Of a stretch of 64,000 nucleotides of DNA, positions 1 to 12,200 are shown piece by piece. The position numbers were made by a program, and so were the translations under genes. Source of the stretch: Heterobilharzia americana (Eukaryota > Platyhelminthes > Trematoda > Strigeidida > Schistosomatidae); NCBI GenBank assembly GCA_944470555.2, contig OX104130.1, positions 43,557,491 to 43,621,490 on the forward strand, in the 5' to 3' direction. How positions within the stretch are numbered: the stretch's first letter is position 1; the number at the start of each line of letters is the position of its first letter. The notes beneath the pieces are model-generated. The model did no database searches and was not told the origin of the DNA. It saw nothing but the letters and a program-made list of their open reading frames with translations.

Positions 1-1455
1 TTCTACATTGTCAAATTTGAATTCATCTCCATAGTTATCCATATGCATTGAAATGGGCGATGAAATGTCTTGACGTTTAATATCCAATTGGCGTTCATTG
101 TAGGCGAAGACAAAGCGGGTGACCGCTTTGTCCAGTGTAGTGTTGACTATAGTTATTGAAGTTAAGTTTGTAAATAATATCTGGCTTATGCGTCCTTTGG
201 TTTGCCAAATAGAGTTTGAAGGGAATTTGTTGGTTCATGAACCACACCACTTCCCAGTGGTCTGAGTAATCTTATCGTGACCTCTGACGCATTCTTTATG
301 TACCCTGGATGATCTATTCGTTCGATTTTGGTCAATGACTTTGTGGTTGATGATGCACAAGTGAAGGATCTTCTGATAAAGTTTCGTAGGGAGCCGATCT
401 TTTTAAGGATGGATATCAAGCAATTTTCTTCTTTTTACATTAAGCTGTTGTACCTCAGTGGGTTTTTGCTTTTTTGAAAAGGGTCTACTAATTTTGTGTA
501 TTGTTGCTACTGTAGTTGAGGATTTGATCATTGTGCGTTGACTTCCTATACACTTGGGTTTCCGGCTTTTTAGCATTTGTTCTAATGACTAAAAATCAAG
601 GAATGGCAGTTAGTTGTTTGACTCCCTCACCATTGTTAAGTTGATGGCATTGAAAATGCTGTTGATTAAGCTGTTAGTGTTTTCTAAACCATCCTTTTCA
701 ATGATGACAAAATTACCGTTCACATGGCGAATCCATATTTTTGGTTTGATCACAAGTAAAACGATAGCTTCAAGTCTTTGTATCACTGTTTCCGCAATTA
801 TTCCGGATATTGGTGATTCCATTAGGGTTCATTTTGTGTGTTTGTATATCTTGCCATTTAATTGGAAGTATGTCCGACAAAAATCAGTGAGTTCCATGAG
901 ATTTAAACGGTTATATTCTGTGCGTTCTGAAAGGCTTATGAGAAGGAGGGACATAGTTTCCTTGACTAATTGTCGTTCGATTGATGCGTATAATACTGTG
1001 ACATGGAAGGATACCATTAATTCGTCTTTTTCTATATTACAGCTTTTGATTCTCTCTAAGAATTCTGTTGGTACTTGATGGAATGTCCGCATGATTGAAC
1101 AAGTTATTTCAGTTTCGTCCAAAGTTCTCTTGATTTGTTGTAAATTGGAGTTCCCGGAAGTGAGACTATTGGTCACAGAGAGATGTTTGCTTTGTGTAGT
1201 TTTGTTTAGGCGTAAAACCAAGGAAGGACATATCCATTTGATTTCACTCGCCATTTGTCTTACCTTGTTATTTCTTCTGCGTTAAAGAGCTTTTTCAAGA
1301 TTTTGCTGATCTGGTTATCAAACTTTTGCACAGGGTTGGTTTCAAATTGCTGATGTACATTTTTGTCTTTGAGTAAATACTCTGCCTTCTTGATGTAGTC
1401 TTCCTGATTCATGACCACAGTAGTGCTTCCATTTGTCTGTTGGAAGTACAATCAT
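1..1455 (-). mobile_element. Penelope-like element, decayed, truncated by the window edge
   Basis: Read leftwards from 1451, four broken reading frames line up with a Penelope-like polyprotein. At 1451-1260 is the N-terminal reverse transcriptase part with STTVVMNQEDYIKKA. At 1254-829 is RT with a motif-A-like FHVTVLYASIE and the later FCRTYFQLNGKIYK. At 834-610 is MESPISGIIAETV followed by WIRHVNGNFVII, where the usual YVDD catalytic box reads HVNG. At about 600-420 an RKSTHNDQILNY segment is visible in another frame, and at 419-186 GYIKNAS and PLGSGVVHEPT belong to the linker. The first 185 bases hold the C-terminal part of a GIY-YIG endonuclease (SPISMHMDNYGDEFKFDN). Frameshifts and the lost YVDD show it is dead. 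Confidence 0.8.
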
Positions 1456-2289
1456 ATCTATCCTATTTTTCAGTTTTTTTAGCTTTTATTGTTCCTAAGT
1501 ATTCGTTTGATGGTGATGTCTTTTCTGTTTAGTTTATGGTACTACTGTTTGCCGTACTTTTTGTTGAGTGACTTCACTTAATCCTGATGTTATAAGCGAC
1601 GATACTAATGCAGAAAAGAATTATGGTTTTGTGGCATTTCTTGTATCATAATTCATTCCTTTTTGAAGAAGTTCTTACATTTTCGTTAATGACAGTTTTG
1701 ATAAGTTGGTCACACAGTCGTTTGTTTCCTCGGTTTTAGGTGCTTCTGAAACTCTGAGCAGCTTTTTCCTGAGGTTTTTTTTCCTTGTTCCTTTAATCGC
1801 CTGCTTGAGTTTTTAATTGCTGTTGTTAACGTTGTCATGAGTTGTTCATTAAGTGCCTTTTCTGGTTTTTCTTTTAATTATCGATCAGCACGATTAAAGA
1901 AACTTAGCTCAAGAGTGCCAGCTATATACTACAGATTGACTGTCCAATGAGACGGAAAATAGCTGAACAAAGTGAATGAGAGATGATACAATTGATGATC
2001 ATATCATACGATCCGGAAATATCAGTTGGTGATTGGTAATCGAAAGAAAAAACTAGAAGGCATACTTGTAACACAACATATGACAACGTTAACAACAGCA
2101 ACTGAAAAACCACTTTGGCAATTGGATATGTTTATGTCATTTAAATGTGTAAATAAGCTAAATGTATTGCCTTCGACAAAGAGGATAAATAGATTTCATC
2201 CAGTGTTTAAAATCATATAGGATTTATTTATCTTAGGATTCCCGTGCTTCAAATTAAAGTTTGACTAACTCCCTATAAAACTTATAAAG
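1456..2289. other. AT-rich DNA, nothing recognised
   Basis: T-rich on the plus strand, no conserved reading frame. It could include the diverged 5' part of the adjacent Penelope-like copy or a missing IFT88 exon, but neither could be shown. Confidence 0.4.
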
Positions 2290-2483
2290 TAAATTTAGAA
2301 GTAATATTCATCATGGACTGATATCAGTTGGGGAACCCTTGAAAGTCTTGGAGCACTGGACAGCTGATTCATCCTAGTACGGGACTCCTCAGAAGCATGC
2401 ACCCACGACCCGGCTAGGGATCGAACTCAGGACCCCCAAGTTTCACGGCGAACGCGTTAACCATTCAGCCACTGCGTCGGTTT
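2290..2483 (-). repeat. tRNA-derived SINE (SM-alpha type) with decayed hammerhead, copy 1
   Basis: The 5' head is tRNA-like: a box A TGGCTGAATGGTT at 2471-2459 and a box B GAGTTCGATCCC at 2428-2417, in the spacing of a pol III promoter. It is followed by a hammerhead-like core at 2400-2350 and a body ending in TCCATGATGAATATTACTTCT-like sequence near 2295. A tRNA-type promoter joined to a hammerhead ribozyme is the established structure of the S. mansoni SM-alpha SINE. The copy is intact in layout but its ribozyme has substitutions in core positions. Confidence 0.82.
2350..2400 (-). ncRNA. hammerhead ribozyme relic in SINE copy 1
   Basis: In minus orientation: the strand GCATGCTT, then CTGAGGA (consensus CTGATGA, one change), then a stem II GTCCC-GTAC-TAGGAT, then GAAT (consensus GAAA), then a self-complementary CAGCTG forming a very short stem III, then GTC at the expected cleavage site, then CAGTGC, which can pair back with GCA...CT as stem I. 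The order of parts is that of a short-stem-III hammerhead. Two core changes make activity unlikely. Confidence 0.75.
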
Positions 2484-2605
2484 CCAGTGGTTCACAATTC
2501 CCAAATTCTGTCAATTCACGACATAGCACAACTATCACCCAGATTTTCAATGGCTCCCTAACTGATGTCAGGCCATGATAAATACTACTTCTAAACTAAA
2601 AAATC
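2484..2605 (+). repeat. SINE 3' fragment, opposite orientation, copy 3
   Basis: The stretch begins CCAGTGGTTC and ends CTAACTGATGTCAGGCCATG followed by ATAAATACTACTTCT, matching the 3' body of copy 2 in plus orientation. Its start coincides with the base after the hammerhead cut position of the full unit. It lies head to head with copy 1, so copies 1 and 3 make an imperfect inverted pair. Confidence 0.65.
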
Positions 2606-2847
2606 CCCATTCATCTCAAAAAGAAATTATAAAGTAAATGTTTGTTAGCATGGTAATTACCATGTTTAGTGGAACTATCTTAAACACTTTTTATATTTAT
2701 GGTGCTATGACAATGTTCCTGCAACTTCCATTTCACTTTGATTGAAAAGGAAACTCCACTGATGATCATTTTTGCACTTACGCTTAAGAATATCATCGGA
2801 AACAAAAGTCAACAAATTTGTATTTGAGTATGTGATAGTCAACTTAC

Positions 2848-2963
2848 TGCATCAAACTAGCGCGTTCAAAATAGGCCACAGCCTTTTCACAAAACTGTGA
2901 TTCAATATAATAAGCGCCTAACCATTCAATAACATCAAAATTGCAGGGATAATATTTGAAGGA
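2848..2963 (-). CDS. IFT88: IFT88 exon J (last exon seen)
   Basis: Exon of 116 bases reading SFKYYPCNFDVIEWLGAYYI, then ESQFCEKAVAYFERASLM and two bases of a Gln codon, with donor GTAAGT. It matches the PCNIEVIEWLGAYYIDTQFWEKAIQYFERASLIQP segment. The following segment of IFT88, beginning PTQVKW, was looked for to the left and not found with confidence, so the rest of the gene is probably outside the window. Confidence 0.93.
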
Positions 2964-5900
2964 CTGAAATTGAAATCGAATACAAGACAGTAAACTAAGT
3001 AGGTGATGATTAAATTTCAAATAAAAAGTAAGCAGCTACCAGATTTGGAACTAATAATCTTTAATTACTGATTCATTGTTCATCCATATGAAATAAAAGA
3101 TCCAGTGGCTGAAGGTTGGAGCGTTCGCCGTGAAACCTGAAGGTCCTGAGCTCGATCCCAAGCCGGGTCGTGTGTGCATATTGCTGAGAAATCCTATACT
3201 AGGACGAAACAGCTACCCAGTGATCCTAGTTTTTCTGTGGTTCTCCAACTGACGTCAGTCGATGATGAATACTACATCCAAAGACTCATCTGTTCAATAA
3301 AAGTGAAGTTAGGTGGGTTATCTGAACATTCTTCAGAACCATCATTAGCACTAGAAAGTTATTACTTGTTTTCTTGCCTCACGTAATTCACTAATTTTAG
3401 TCTTCTCAAGCCAGTTAAGATAATTTAGAAATGTAAAATTGACAGAATTAATATGATGCTCATGTGTAGCCGAAAATACTGTACTTTCTAACTTTATCCA
3501 ACTTGGCAGCACATACATAATAGTTGATAAATAATGTTCAAAATTAGCTATCACTTTTCCGATTCTGAGGGAAACTAAGTGGAAAATTGAATTTACCTTT
3601 TACCTACTTATAAGTCCCAAATGTTATGAATCCCAGTATTGCAGTGATTTACTCACAAAAATGGATGGTGAGGAAAAGGGTAAGAAATCTGTTGTGCGAT
3701 GAATCCATTGTAATTAAACCTATTTGGCTACGCTTAGGTTCGCTGGGACATCACTTCTATGAATGCGGTTATTCAAAACATTACGTCTGTAATCATATAT
3801 TGCCTATTTCACAGCTGAAATAGGTGTGGTATGTTTATAATGTTGTCAACAGAGTCATTTTAAAACGACGTTTATTTTTAATGACTATTCATTCAGGATG
3901 AATCAACTAGCGTTAAATGAAAGCACTCATTACTATACTGACAAGGATTGATAAACTTTGGACGCAGGTGAAATCATTGTTTTCTGGCTTCTGAATCAAA
4001 ACTGACTAGTGCTACATTGCTGTGCATGACTTTAATGCAACATCTGAAATAGAGGCTCTCTGGATATGGAAATACTATGTCGAAGAAAACATCGCAGCGT
4101 AGAAATAAAGTTGAATATTGTCTTCTCGAGACAGTTATGCGATTTATTTACCCAAAGTTCTAACAAATTTCTTATTTTGGCGGAAAGGTTTACATTTTCC
4201 AATTTTTAAAAGATAAGTTTACAGGAATAGATAAAGAAAAGTGGTCTTTCTTCTGTTTAATTTTTATCTCAAATCCACAGGCTCGTACACCTTTTCCTTC
4301 TAGGTTTTATTCAGCGAAATTCTGAAGTTGGTAGAGACCGGTTTTCAGAAGTATTGTATGGTTAATTAATTACCACTGATAAAGAAGAAACAAAATGTTG
4401 AAAGAGGAGAAAGAGGAGTAAAAATGTTTTATAGGGAGTTTTAGAAGTAATAATATAGTTGGCTGAACATTGTAAGTGACTATAATTGCTGATATGCAAC
4501 CTTCTTGATGAACTTGAATGCAGAACTGAGTTGAGGCACTTAACAGCAATTATTTAATAACTGACATTGCTCTGTGCACTAGAACAGAACAACGGACTGA
4601 AGATACACAAATAACTTGTATGATATTTCAAGGTGTTTTGAGTAGCACGAATGAACAAAAACACAACCACAAGAAAAGGAGAGTTCATCAAAGATAAAAT
4701 TCACATATAGGTGGTTAAATTCATTTCGAATTGTTACCAACCAGTAAAGGGCTCCATATTCTGTTTCTACAGGTTACCAAAGTGATCAGTCCTTCAAAAA
4801 AAACAAGTAACTAGATGATTAAATATGCTATAAACCATGCTACATTATAAAAGTAACCAATCGCGTGACTTCATCACTTACAGTCCGCTGTGTTAACTAA
4901 TTGCAAACCGCAAACACCAAGTAAACCTGTAAATATTTTCAAACAGCTCAATTCATTTCAAATTTGCAAGTGATCATTTAGAGTGGTAGTTTCACTTTAG
5001 CTTTGTTTATTAAATGCATCACATGAAAACTGTTATTTAATAGATTACGTTCCGAACAAAATACTCTTTCCATATTTATTGGAAGGCTAACTAGGCTATA
5101 GAAGCACGAAAATTTTGCCAAGTCAAGCACTATAAATTCTCATAAGATAAGGAATCTATAGAAAAGCTTGGCTATAGTTATACATGCGATTACAGATCAC
5201 ACTATAGGACGTAAAAGAGTGTCAGTTCGCAAAACTAATTTAGTTAGGTGAAGAGAAAGACTGACTGTAGAATCTCTGTTTATCGAATCATCAGTAAACA
5301 CATAAATTAAGAGTGAGTCGGCATCTGTTCCAGATATATGTGAAATTCCGCTACTTATTTCACAAAGGGGATAAAATTAGAGCTGTTTCGAAGTTGTGAA
5401 GTTTCCTTAATACGAATTTGGCGAACAAACTCTGTCCAGAACGCTATCCACTAAGTAATTCTGTTTCACTGCGTGATACATCTCACAAGCAAACTAAAAT
5501 ACGAATACAGTCTACCAGTGTTTATACTTTGCTTCTATTGTTAGGGTGATGTTCAGTATCTGAATAATTCTGCTCTTTTTTAAGTCTATTGTGATGCCCA
5601 AAACTGGTCATCCAATATTATGTAAGAATATGTATATGAAGGGTAATTTGGACCCACAAGGAATACAGTTAAATGTCACTTACATCATAATAATATGAAA
5701 ACGCTTGAGATTTATCACCTTCTTGTTCATAGCTGTCACCTAGTCTTTGGAGAAGATATGGATCTGTTGGAACCATCCCATGTAACTGCATTGCCCTGAA
5801 ATTATTAGTAACAAAATATACCGTTCTAAGACATCATAACGTACACACAGATATTCGGTCAAACTAGTGTCTTCTCAATATTACCATAAAACATTTCTAG

Positions 5901-8900
5901 AAGTGAAAATAAAATATACGTTTTTCAAGGTTGTAATGTAAGTGACAATCTCTGTAATCTACATCAAAACTGGCTTCTACCAAATTAAGTTATATAAAGT
6001 AATATTTCGTGAATAAATTATGCACAGTTGAATGACTGAACTAGTTAAGGACCTTGTCACACTATATGTTATCCAGCTGGACTTATTATGATGACTACAA
6101 CTGAATGGGATACAATTATCAGATTGTGTGAGAAATAAGGACCTATTTCTAGTTAGATTCATAGTTAACTATTCATTAACGGTTTGTAAAGGATTCTTCA
6201 CAATATGATTATTTGTATATTCCTTTTTCTTTTTTTCAGACAACATTCATATGGCTTTACACCGGCATACATGTGTGGAATAAGCTTTGTCTGTTTCATC
6301 TCTGCTGGTTACAAAGAAAGTGTTAAGGACAACGTTCACAGTCTATCTAACGTTCAGACACTCAGATTTGTTTGATGAAAAGAATACCTACAGGTAATAT
6401 TTATTTATTCATCCATATGAATTGGTCATTTTTTTTATCTTGAATCATTTGTCTAGTCAAACAAATTAGTTTTCTAATACAAGCATCAAGAGTCATGTAG
6501 TATAGGATATTTCACGATACGATTATTTCAGTCTCGTCTGTATAATCAAATATTTTTGGTAAACTTTGTTTTCATTAGCAGCTCTCATTCATACTGATTC
6601 ACATGTTCGTAACCTTACTTTATGAATGACAATCCGCTCAATAAACTGGACATTTACAGTAAAACTGAGATAAGTTCCATATTTTATCCTAAAAAGATTA
6701 TTTACTGTTTTTAAGTGATTGAACCCCCTCCCCCCCCCTCAATGAGCTTAATTTCAGGTTCGAAAACTAATACTCCTTTTATGAATTCTATTTAAGACGA
6801 AATTTAAGGTATAAGGCATACTATTCATAATAATTATTGCAAAAACCAAAGTGTAGCGAATGGACTACTCAATACATAGTTGTCAAAAAATAAAGAAAAA
6901 AGGGTCAAGACATGATCCTTAAAAATGTGAATTTTGATTCTGAATTTCTGGGCGCTAAAACAAAATGACTCTTTCCGTCTAACTGTAACGTTTTAGAAGC
7001 CGTTAAAACAAAGAGATAAATAATTTCTTACAAAGAGTCTATTTACTGCTTATTGTCGTTTAAACTTTAAAAGTTATTGTTTAACAATAATACTCACCAT
7101 TCTTGTGCTTGAGTAGGATCTTCTAGCTTTTCATAGATATCCATAATTTGAAAAACTACTGGTGCACTGTTTCTTAGGATAGCATGCAGCTTGAAAAAGG
7201 TTTCAAGTGCTTCTTCGTACCTCCCTAGTCGTTTGCATACCAGGCCAAGATTGTAAAGAGCTTCTACACAACTAGTGTCATCCTGTAATGCTTCTGAATA
7301 ACAGTCTCGAGCTCTTTCATACTGTTGTTGTTGAAATAACACATTGCCTTTGTTAACAAGAGCTATTACAGGGAAGTAACCGTTAAAATTTAGTAAACAC
7401 GTTGTTATAAAATAGTCATACATGGTTGCATTTTGCATAGACAAATCTAAAACAGAAAAAAGACTCAGTCCTTTGTAAGCTAACTGGTTAGTAGTGAACA
7501 AACTGTATAGTGACTACATTTAAGTGACTTTTTTTGAGAAATCAAAATATCCGAAGGAGGAATTACAGTAGAAAAATAGAACCAAAGAAAAAGGGTGATT
7601 ACTATATGCTAGGTATAAGTATACTGCTAGTAGATATTACTTAAAAGCGGAAACGTCCAAATGGATTTGTTAATCTTCAGCATTTACAAAATAACGTTAA
7701 CTCCATCCATGATTTGAAATCAATGCAGGGTGACCAGGTTATAACTACTCCAGTAAAAAGGTAAATAAGCAAATCAACGTAGAACCATAAACATAAGCAG
7801 CTATACTTTCCAACAGAGTGTAAAGTAGAAGTGAACTCAAGTAAAGTGATACTGAAATCTAAAAATAGGTTAAAATACTTATAATTAGTTAAGATTGTAT
7901 TCTATCCAACAAAATACAGTTCTGATCAGTTTCTTTTGTTAACCTAAAGCAGTTGAAAACATAAGTTAGTGATAGTTGTCTTTTCTGACTAGTTATTTGG
8001 TACTACAGTCAAATGAATTAATGGATTTAGTTTCGCCTAGACTAATAAAAAATTGTGACAGAGTAAACAAAATTAGATGATTTCTTTAAATATGACTAAA
8101 TTGGCATTACATTTGAGAGTGTGTCTCTTTGACCTCGAACTTACCGAATTACTAAGCTGTGGAAAAACACTTGTAAACACACATGTAATGTTCAAGTTAT
8201 AACGCAAATATCAAGAAGCCAATTATATAAGTAGCAGTCGAAACTGGCCAAAACAAATGTCTTGTTAATAATAAATCTGGAAGCAAGTGACACTTATCAA
8301 AACAGAAGGGAGTTTTCAGGTGCTTTATTCCGGGACGTTCTAGAAACAGCTTTGAAAGATACGCTTATTGGCGCGTGTCTTCCAGAGGAAACAAGAGGAG
8401 CTTCTGACCTTAGCTATGTGGATGCTATCGTCTTACTGTGAGACAATACAAATGACTCAAACCATGATTAATAACCCACTTAATAGTGTTGGTTGAGTGT
8501 AATATTTACTTTGAACCATGTAGTCGAAAAATAAATTCCCCATAATTAATGAAAGCAATGCGTGTACTCACACATAGTGGGTAACCTTTGAGAGAATTTC
8601 CTGGTTTCTAAGTAGTTTCGTGACTTCAGGTGAAGGCAAACCACCTAAGATATTCAACTTTATATCGTGAGCAAGAGAAACATTTTTAGGATTTGTCACT
8701 TTTTCTGCCTTTATAACTTTAGTCTTGCCATCAGACGTCATGTATACAACGCTTTGATCCAGGTTTTACTGCGTTACCTCTCAGATGTTGTTCGGACACT
8801 GTTTCCGATCAGTGCTGCTTCTGTAGAATTCATTGCACTCTGTGGTAACAATAAGTTACTGACTCTGACCTTTAACAACTTTTATATGGCCTTTATAAAG

Positions 8901-9127
8901 ACTGTTATTCAACAAGTGACAACGTGGTAAAGTAGCAAATTCAGTGGCCTGGTAACTTTGTGGGAGTTTCAACCCACTGGTTTCAATATAATTTTCTCTT
9001 TGCTGTATATGCAAACTGTATGTAATAAGGTAGAACTTATCAATCTGTTAAGTGGCGTCATACAGCAATCAAAGCTTTATTAAAGTTATCTCAGTTCAGT
9101 TTCTAATTGATCGGTGTAACTCAAACA

Positions 9128-9216
<89 letters not shown>

Positions 9217-12200
9217 TATGTTGGTCTTCGAGCTTGAAGTTTTCGCTGCAGAACTTTTGATAACAGCTTGAACGTCATGTCTAAACCGGATTAATAAGAA
9301 AGTGAAATGGGAATATCTTTTATGAGTTTCTTTTGAGATAAAAACTACATTAATTTTTGGTTTATTGCATTCTTTCTGACTGACCTTAAATTATTGAGTT
9401 GGTTTCTTTTTACAATGGCTCACTGTGTACATTTTTTACTTTTCTTAAGTTATACTGTTGAGGTGATCTTTTCGATTGACCTTTTTCATTTACATGTATT
9501 TCAAGTAGATCTGCTCTTATTTGAAATATAAGAATGGCTCCGTCGGGCTCACATTTGATCTCTTTCTTTAAGCTGGTTTTCACGGCGAAAATAAACTTGA
9601 ACTTACTGTGTAAAAACTTCTTAGATAGCTCTAATGCGTACTCGATTATTTTAAAGCTATCTATCCTAACCATTTTATGCTTCATTAAAGTTATTGTATA
9701 AAGTAGAAATCCAAGTAATGCAAACAACCTATATCGCTTTCTAAACTCGGGAAAACGTTCAAAAGTTACGCATATAATGACCCATGTTTTCATTATTATA
9801 CCTAAGGGGTCTGCAAATGATAGCTTGTTTCTGTGGTTGTGATTTTAATAATTACATTTATGCCCTAATTTCGTCTATTTTTCAATTGGTAAAATACTAA
9901 CATTTATCTATCGGTTAGTAGTACGATAACTGTCCTGTAGAACCAAGACTGAAACTAATTTGGCGAAATATGGCGAAAGTCAAGTATAAAATTTCACTTA
10001 TTCCAAGTAATCAAAAACCATCAAGTGTGAAAATGATCAGAAAAATTTGTAACCATTGTTTCACTACATAAAAACATTCTCTATAAGACTGTGAAGCTGG
10101 CTTGAAATAAAAATAACCCACTTACTGTCTTGAATATTTTGCTTATTTTTCATAAATATCTAGTGTTTCAAGAAAAAAACCTGCTAAGGCAATCTATCAT
10201 TTAACTATTCATTAAGGTAATTCTTATTGAATATCAATAAGGTGGGATTTGTGGAAGATCTTAGCAACTAATGATGATGTCTTTCGAACAAAAGTTATCG
10301 TTCATCTGATACCAGCATAGCAGTGTCTGTTCATGAACGCCTTGTATATGACTCAACCTGAATATTACATTAGCGAATAACTTTTGTCAAAAATTCAAAC
10401 AACCGTTGTATTCTCAAAGTCAGTGTTCTATGCTGAAAGACCAACACAGTATTTTAGTGCAGTCTGCCACATAAAGAGGAGATTTCTACTTTATTATAAG
10501 TGCATAAGATACTGAGATTTTGTAACAAAGGAAAGGCAAACACTTTGAGAACCAGAGGATTATTTTGCTCAATACAACTGTGTAATTTGGAAGCGCAAAA
10601 TTTCAAAAGTAATGTATTAAGTGAGTCTGCTGTTAGTGTTTATATCATGTGTATTCTATTGTTATAACAGAAGATCCAGTTAGTTCATTGTTATCTTCAC
10701 ATGGAAGCGGATGTGTACACTTTTTCTCATCTGTGAAATCTTGAGTCTGTTCACTCACGTTTATCCATGTTTCCGCTTCCCATTAACGCACCTCTGTCTG
10801 CTTTTATATCATTCCTGTACTGTCTACATATTTCTACTTCTTTTTCACTAGTAGAAACTTGAACAAATGCAGTTATGTGCCTGGTTTTCTATTCATTTGT
10901 ATGTCTAGCTACCTTTTGTAATCATTTAATATTTCTTTATCTGTCTTAGTTACGATGAAACTAGGACATCATAGTATATGAATTATTTCTTGTCCAGTGA
11001 TAACTGCTAAAGGTGATGTTACTTAAACTCATATTTTAACAGGTGATTTTTGTCAAGTGATTCTTATTAGAATCTGAGACTTAAATCCTAAGAACTTAAA
11101 AATTTACCGCTAAGGTAGAACTTTCAGATATAAGTTTGAATATCAATAATCCTGATTATTTGAATCATTAAAACCGACTGAAAGTATGTAGCAATGAGTC
11201 AATCTAAGTAAACTGTACACACTGTAAGATTAATTGAACATAATGAAATATAGTAGTGGTGTTCCGAAAATAATTTAACGGCCTGTTCAAGAAACCTATT
11301 CTTGGTAAAGACGGAGTTGGCCAGATTTCGAATGTTTCAACAAAGTGGAACTATTATTAGATGGCATAACAAGGTGTCATCCTTATATATATATATATAT
11401 ATATATATAACCTCGCCTGGTTAACTAGTTTACTAGTTACTAGCCGGTCCTAAGCCCGGGTAAAGAGGGAAGGTTGGGCATAGGGCTAGCAACCCTACCC
11501 CGTAAAACAAATCTAACCGCTAAAGAAACTTCAAAGCACAAACAAAATATAAAAAATGAAAACAAACTTATTCCCCGCTGGAATCGGAGAGGCGAAATGA
11601 CGCCAGTTGGTGAAAGCCTTCGGGAAGCCAATTGGCCGATGTGTCTTCTCTCGATGAAAGCGAAAGTAAACGTGGGGACATGGAATGTCCGCACGATGTT
11701 TGAACCCAGTAAGGCAGCCCAGATTGCAAACGAGATGAGAAGGTATAACATCGAAGTGCTTGGGATTTGCGAAAGCAGATGGAATGGGAGTGGACTCTCC
11801 AAACTGTCAACTGGAGAATCAATAATCTACTCCGGTCACCCAGACGCCAACCACGAGCACACTGAGGGAGTGGCTATCATGATGTCCTCAAGAGCATCGA
11901 AGGCTCTCATGCAGTGGGAACCAATCTCCTCCAGGATCATGACAGCAAGATTCAACTCAAAAGGAAGAAAGGTCACAATCATACAATGTTATGCACCTAC
12001 AAATAATGCAGAGCAAGAGAAAAAGGAGGATTTCTACAGACAACTTCAATCAACACTGGACAAGACGTCAGTTGGCGATATCAAAATTCTGATGGGCGAC
12101 ATGAATGCCAAACTGGGAGGGGACAACACGGGAAGAGAACTAACCATGGGTCGAGAGGCGCTAGGTGAGATGAATGAGAATGGAGAATTGTTTGCAGAAT

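Noticed and set aside
2700..2760. A VKWKL stretch on the minus strand that could be the next IFT88 exon
   Set aside because: The match is only a few residues, the following residues do not fit IFT88, and no acceptor gives both correct phase and sequence.
9052..9237. Open frame with an Ile-Tyr repeat
   Set aside because: It is the translation of the TA microsatellite.
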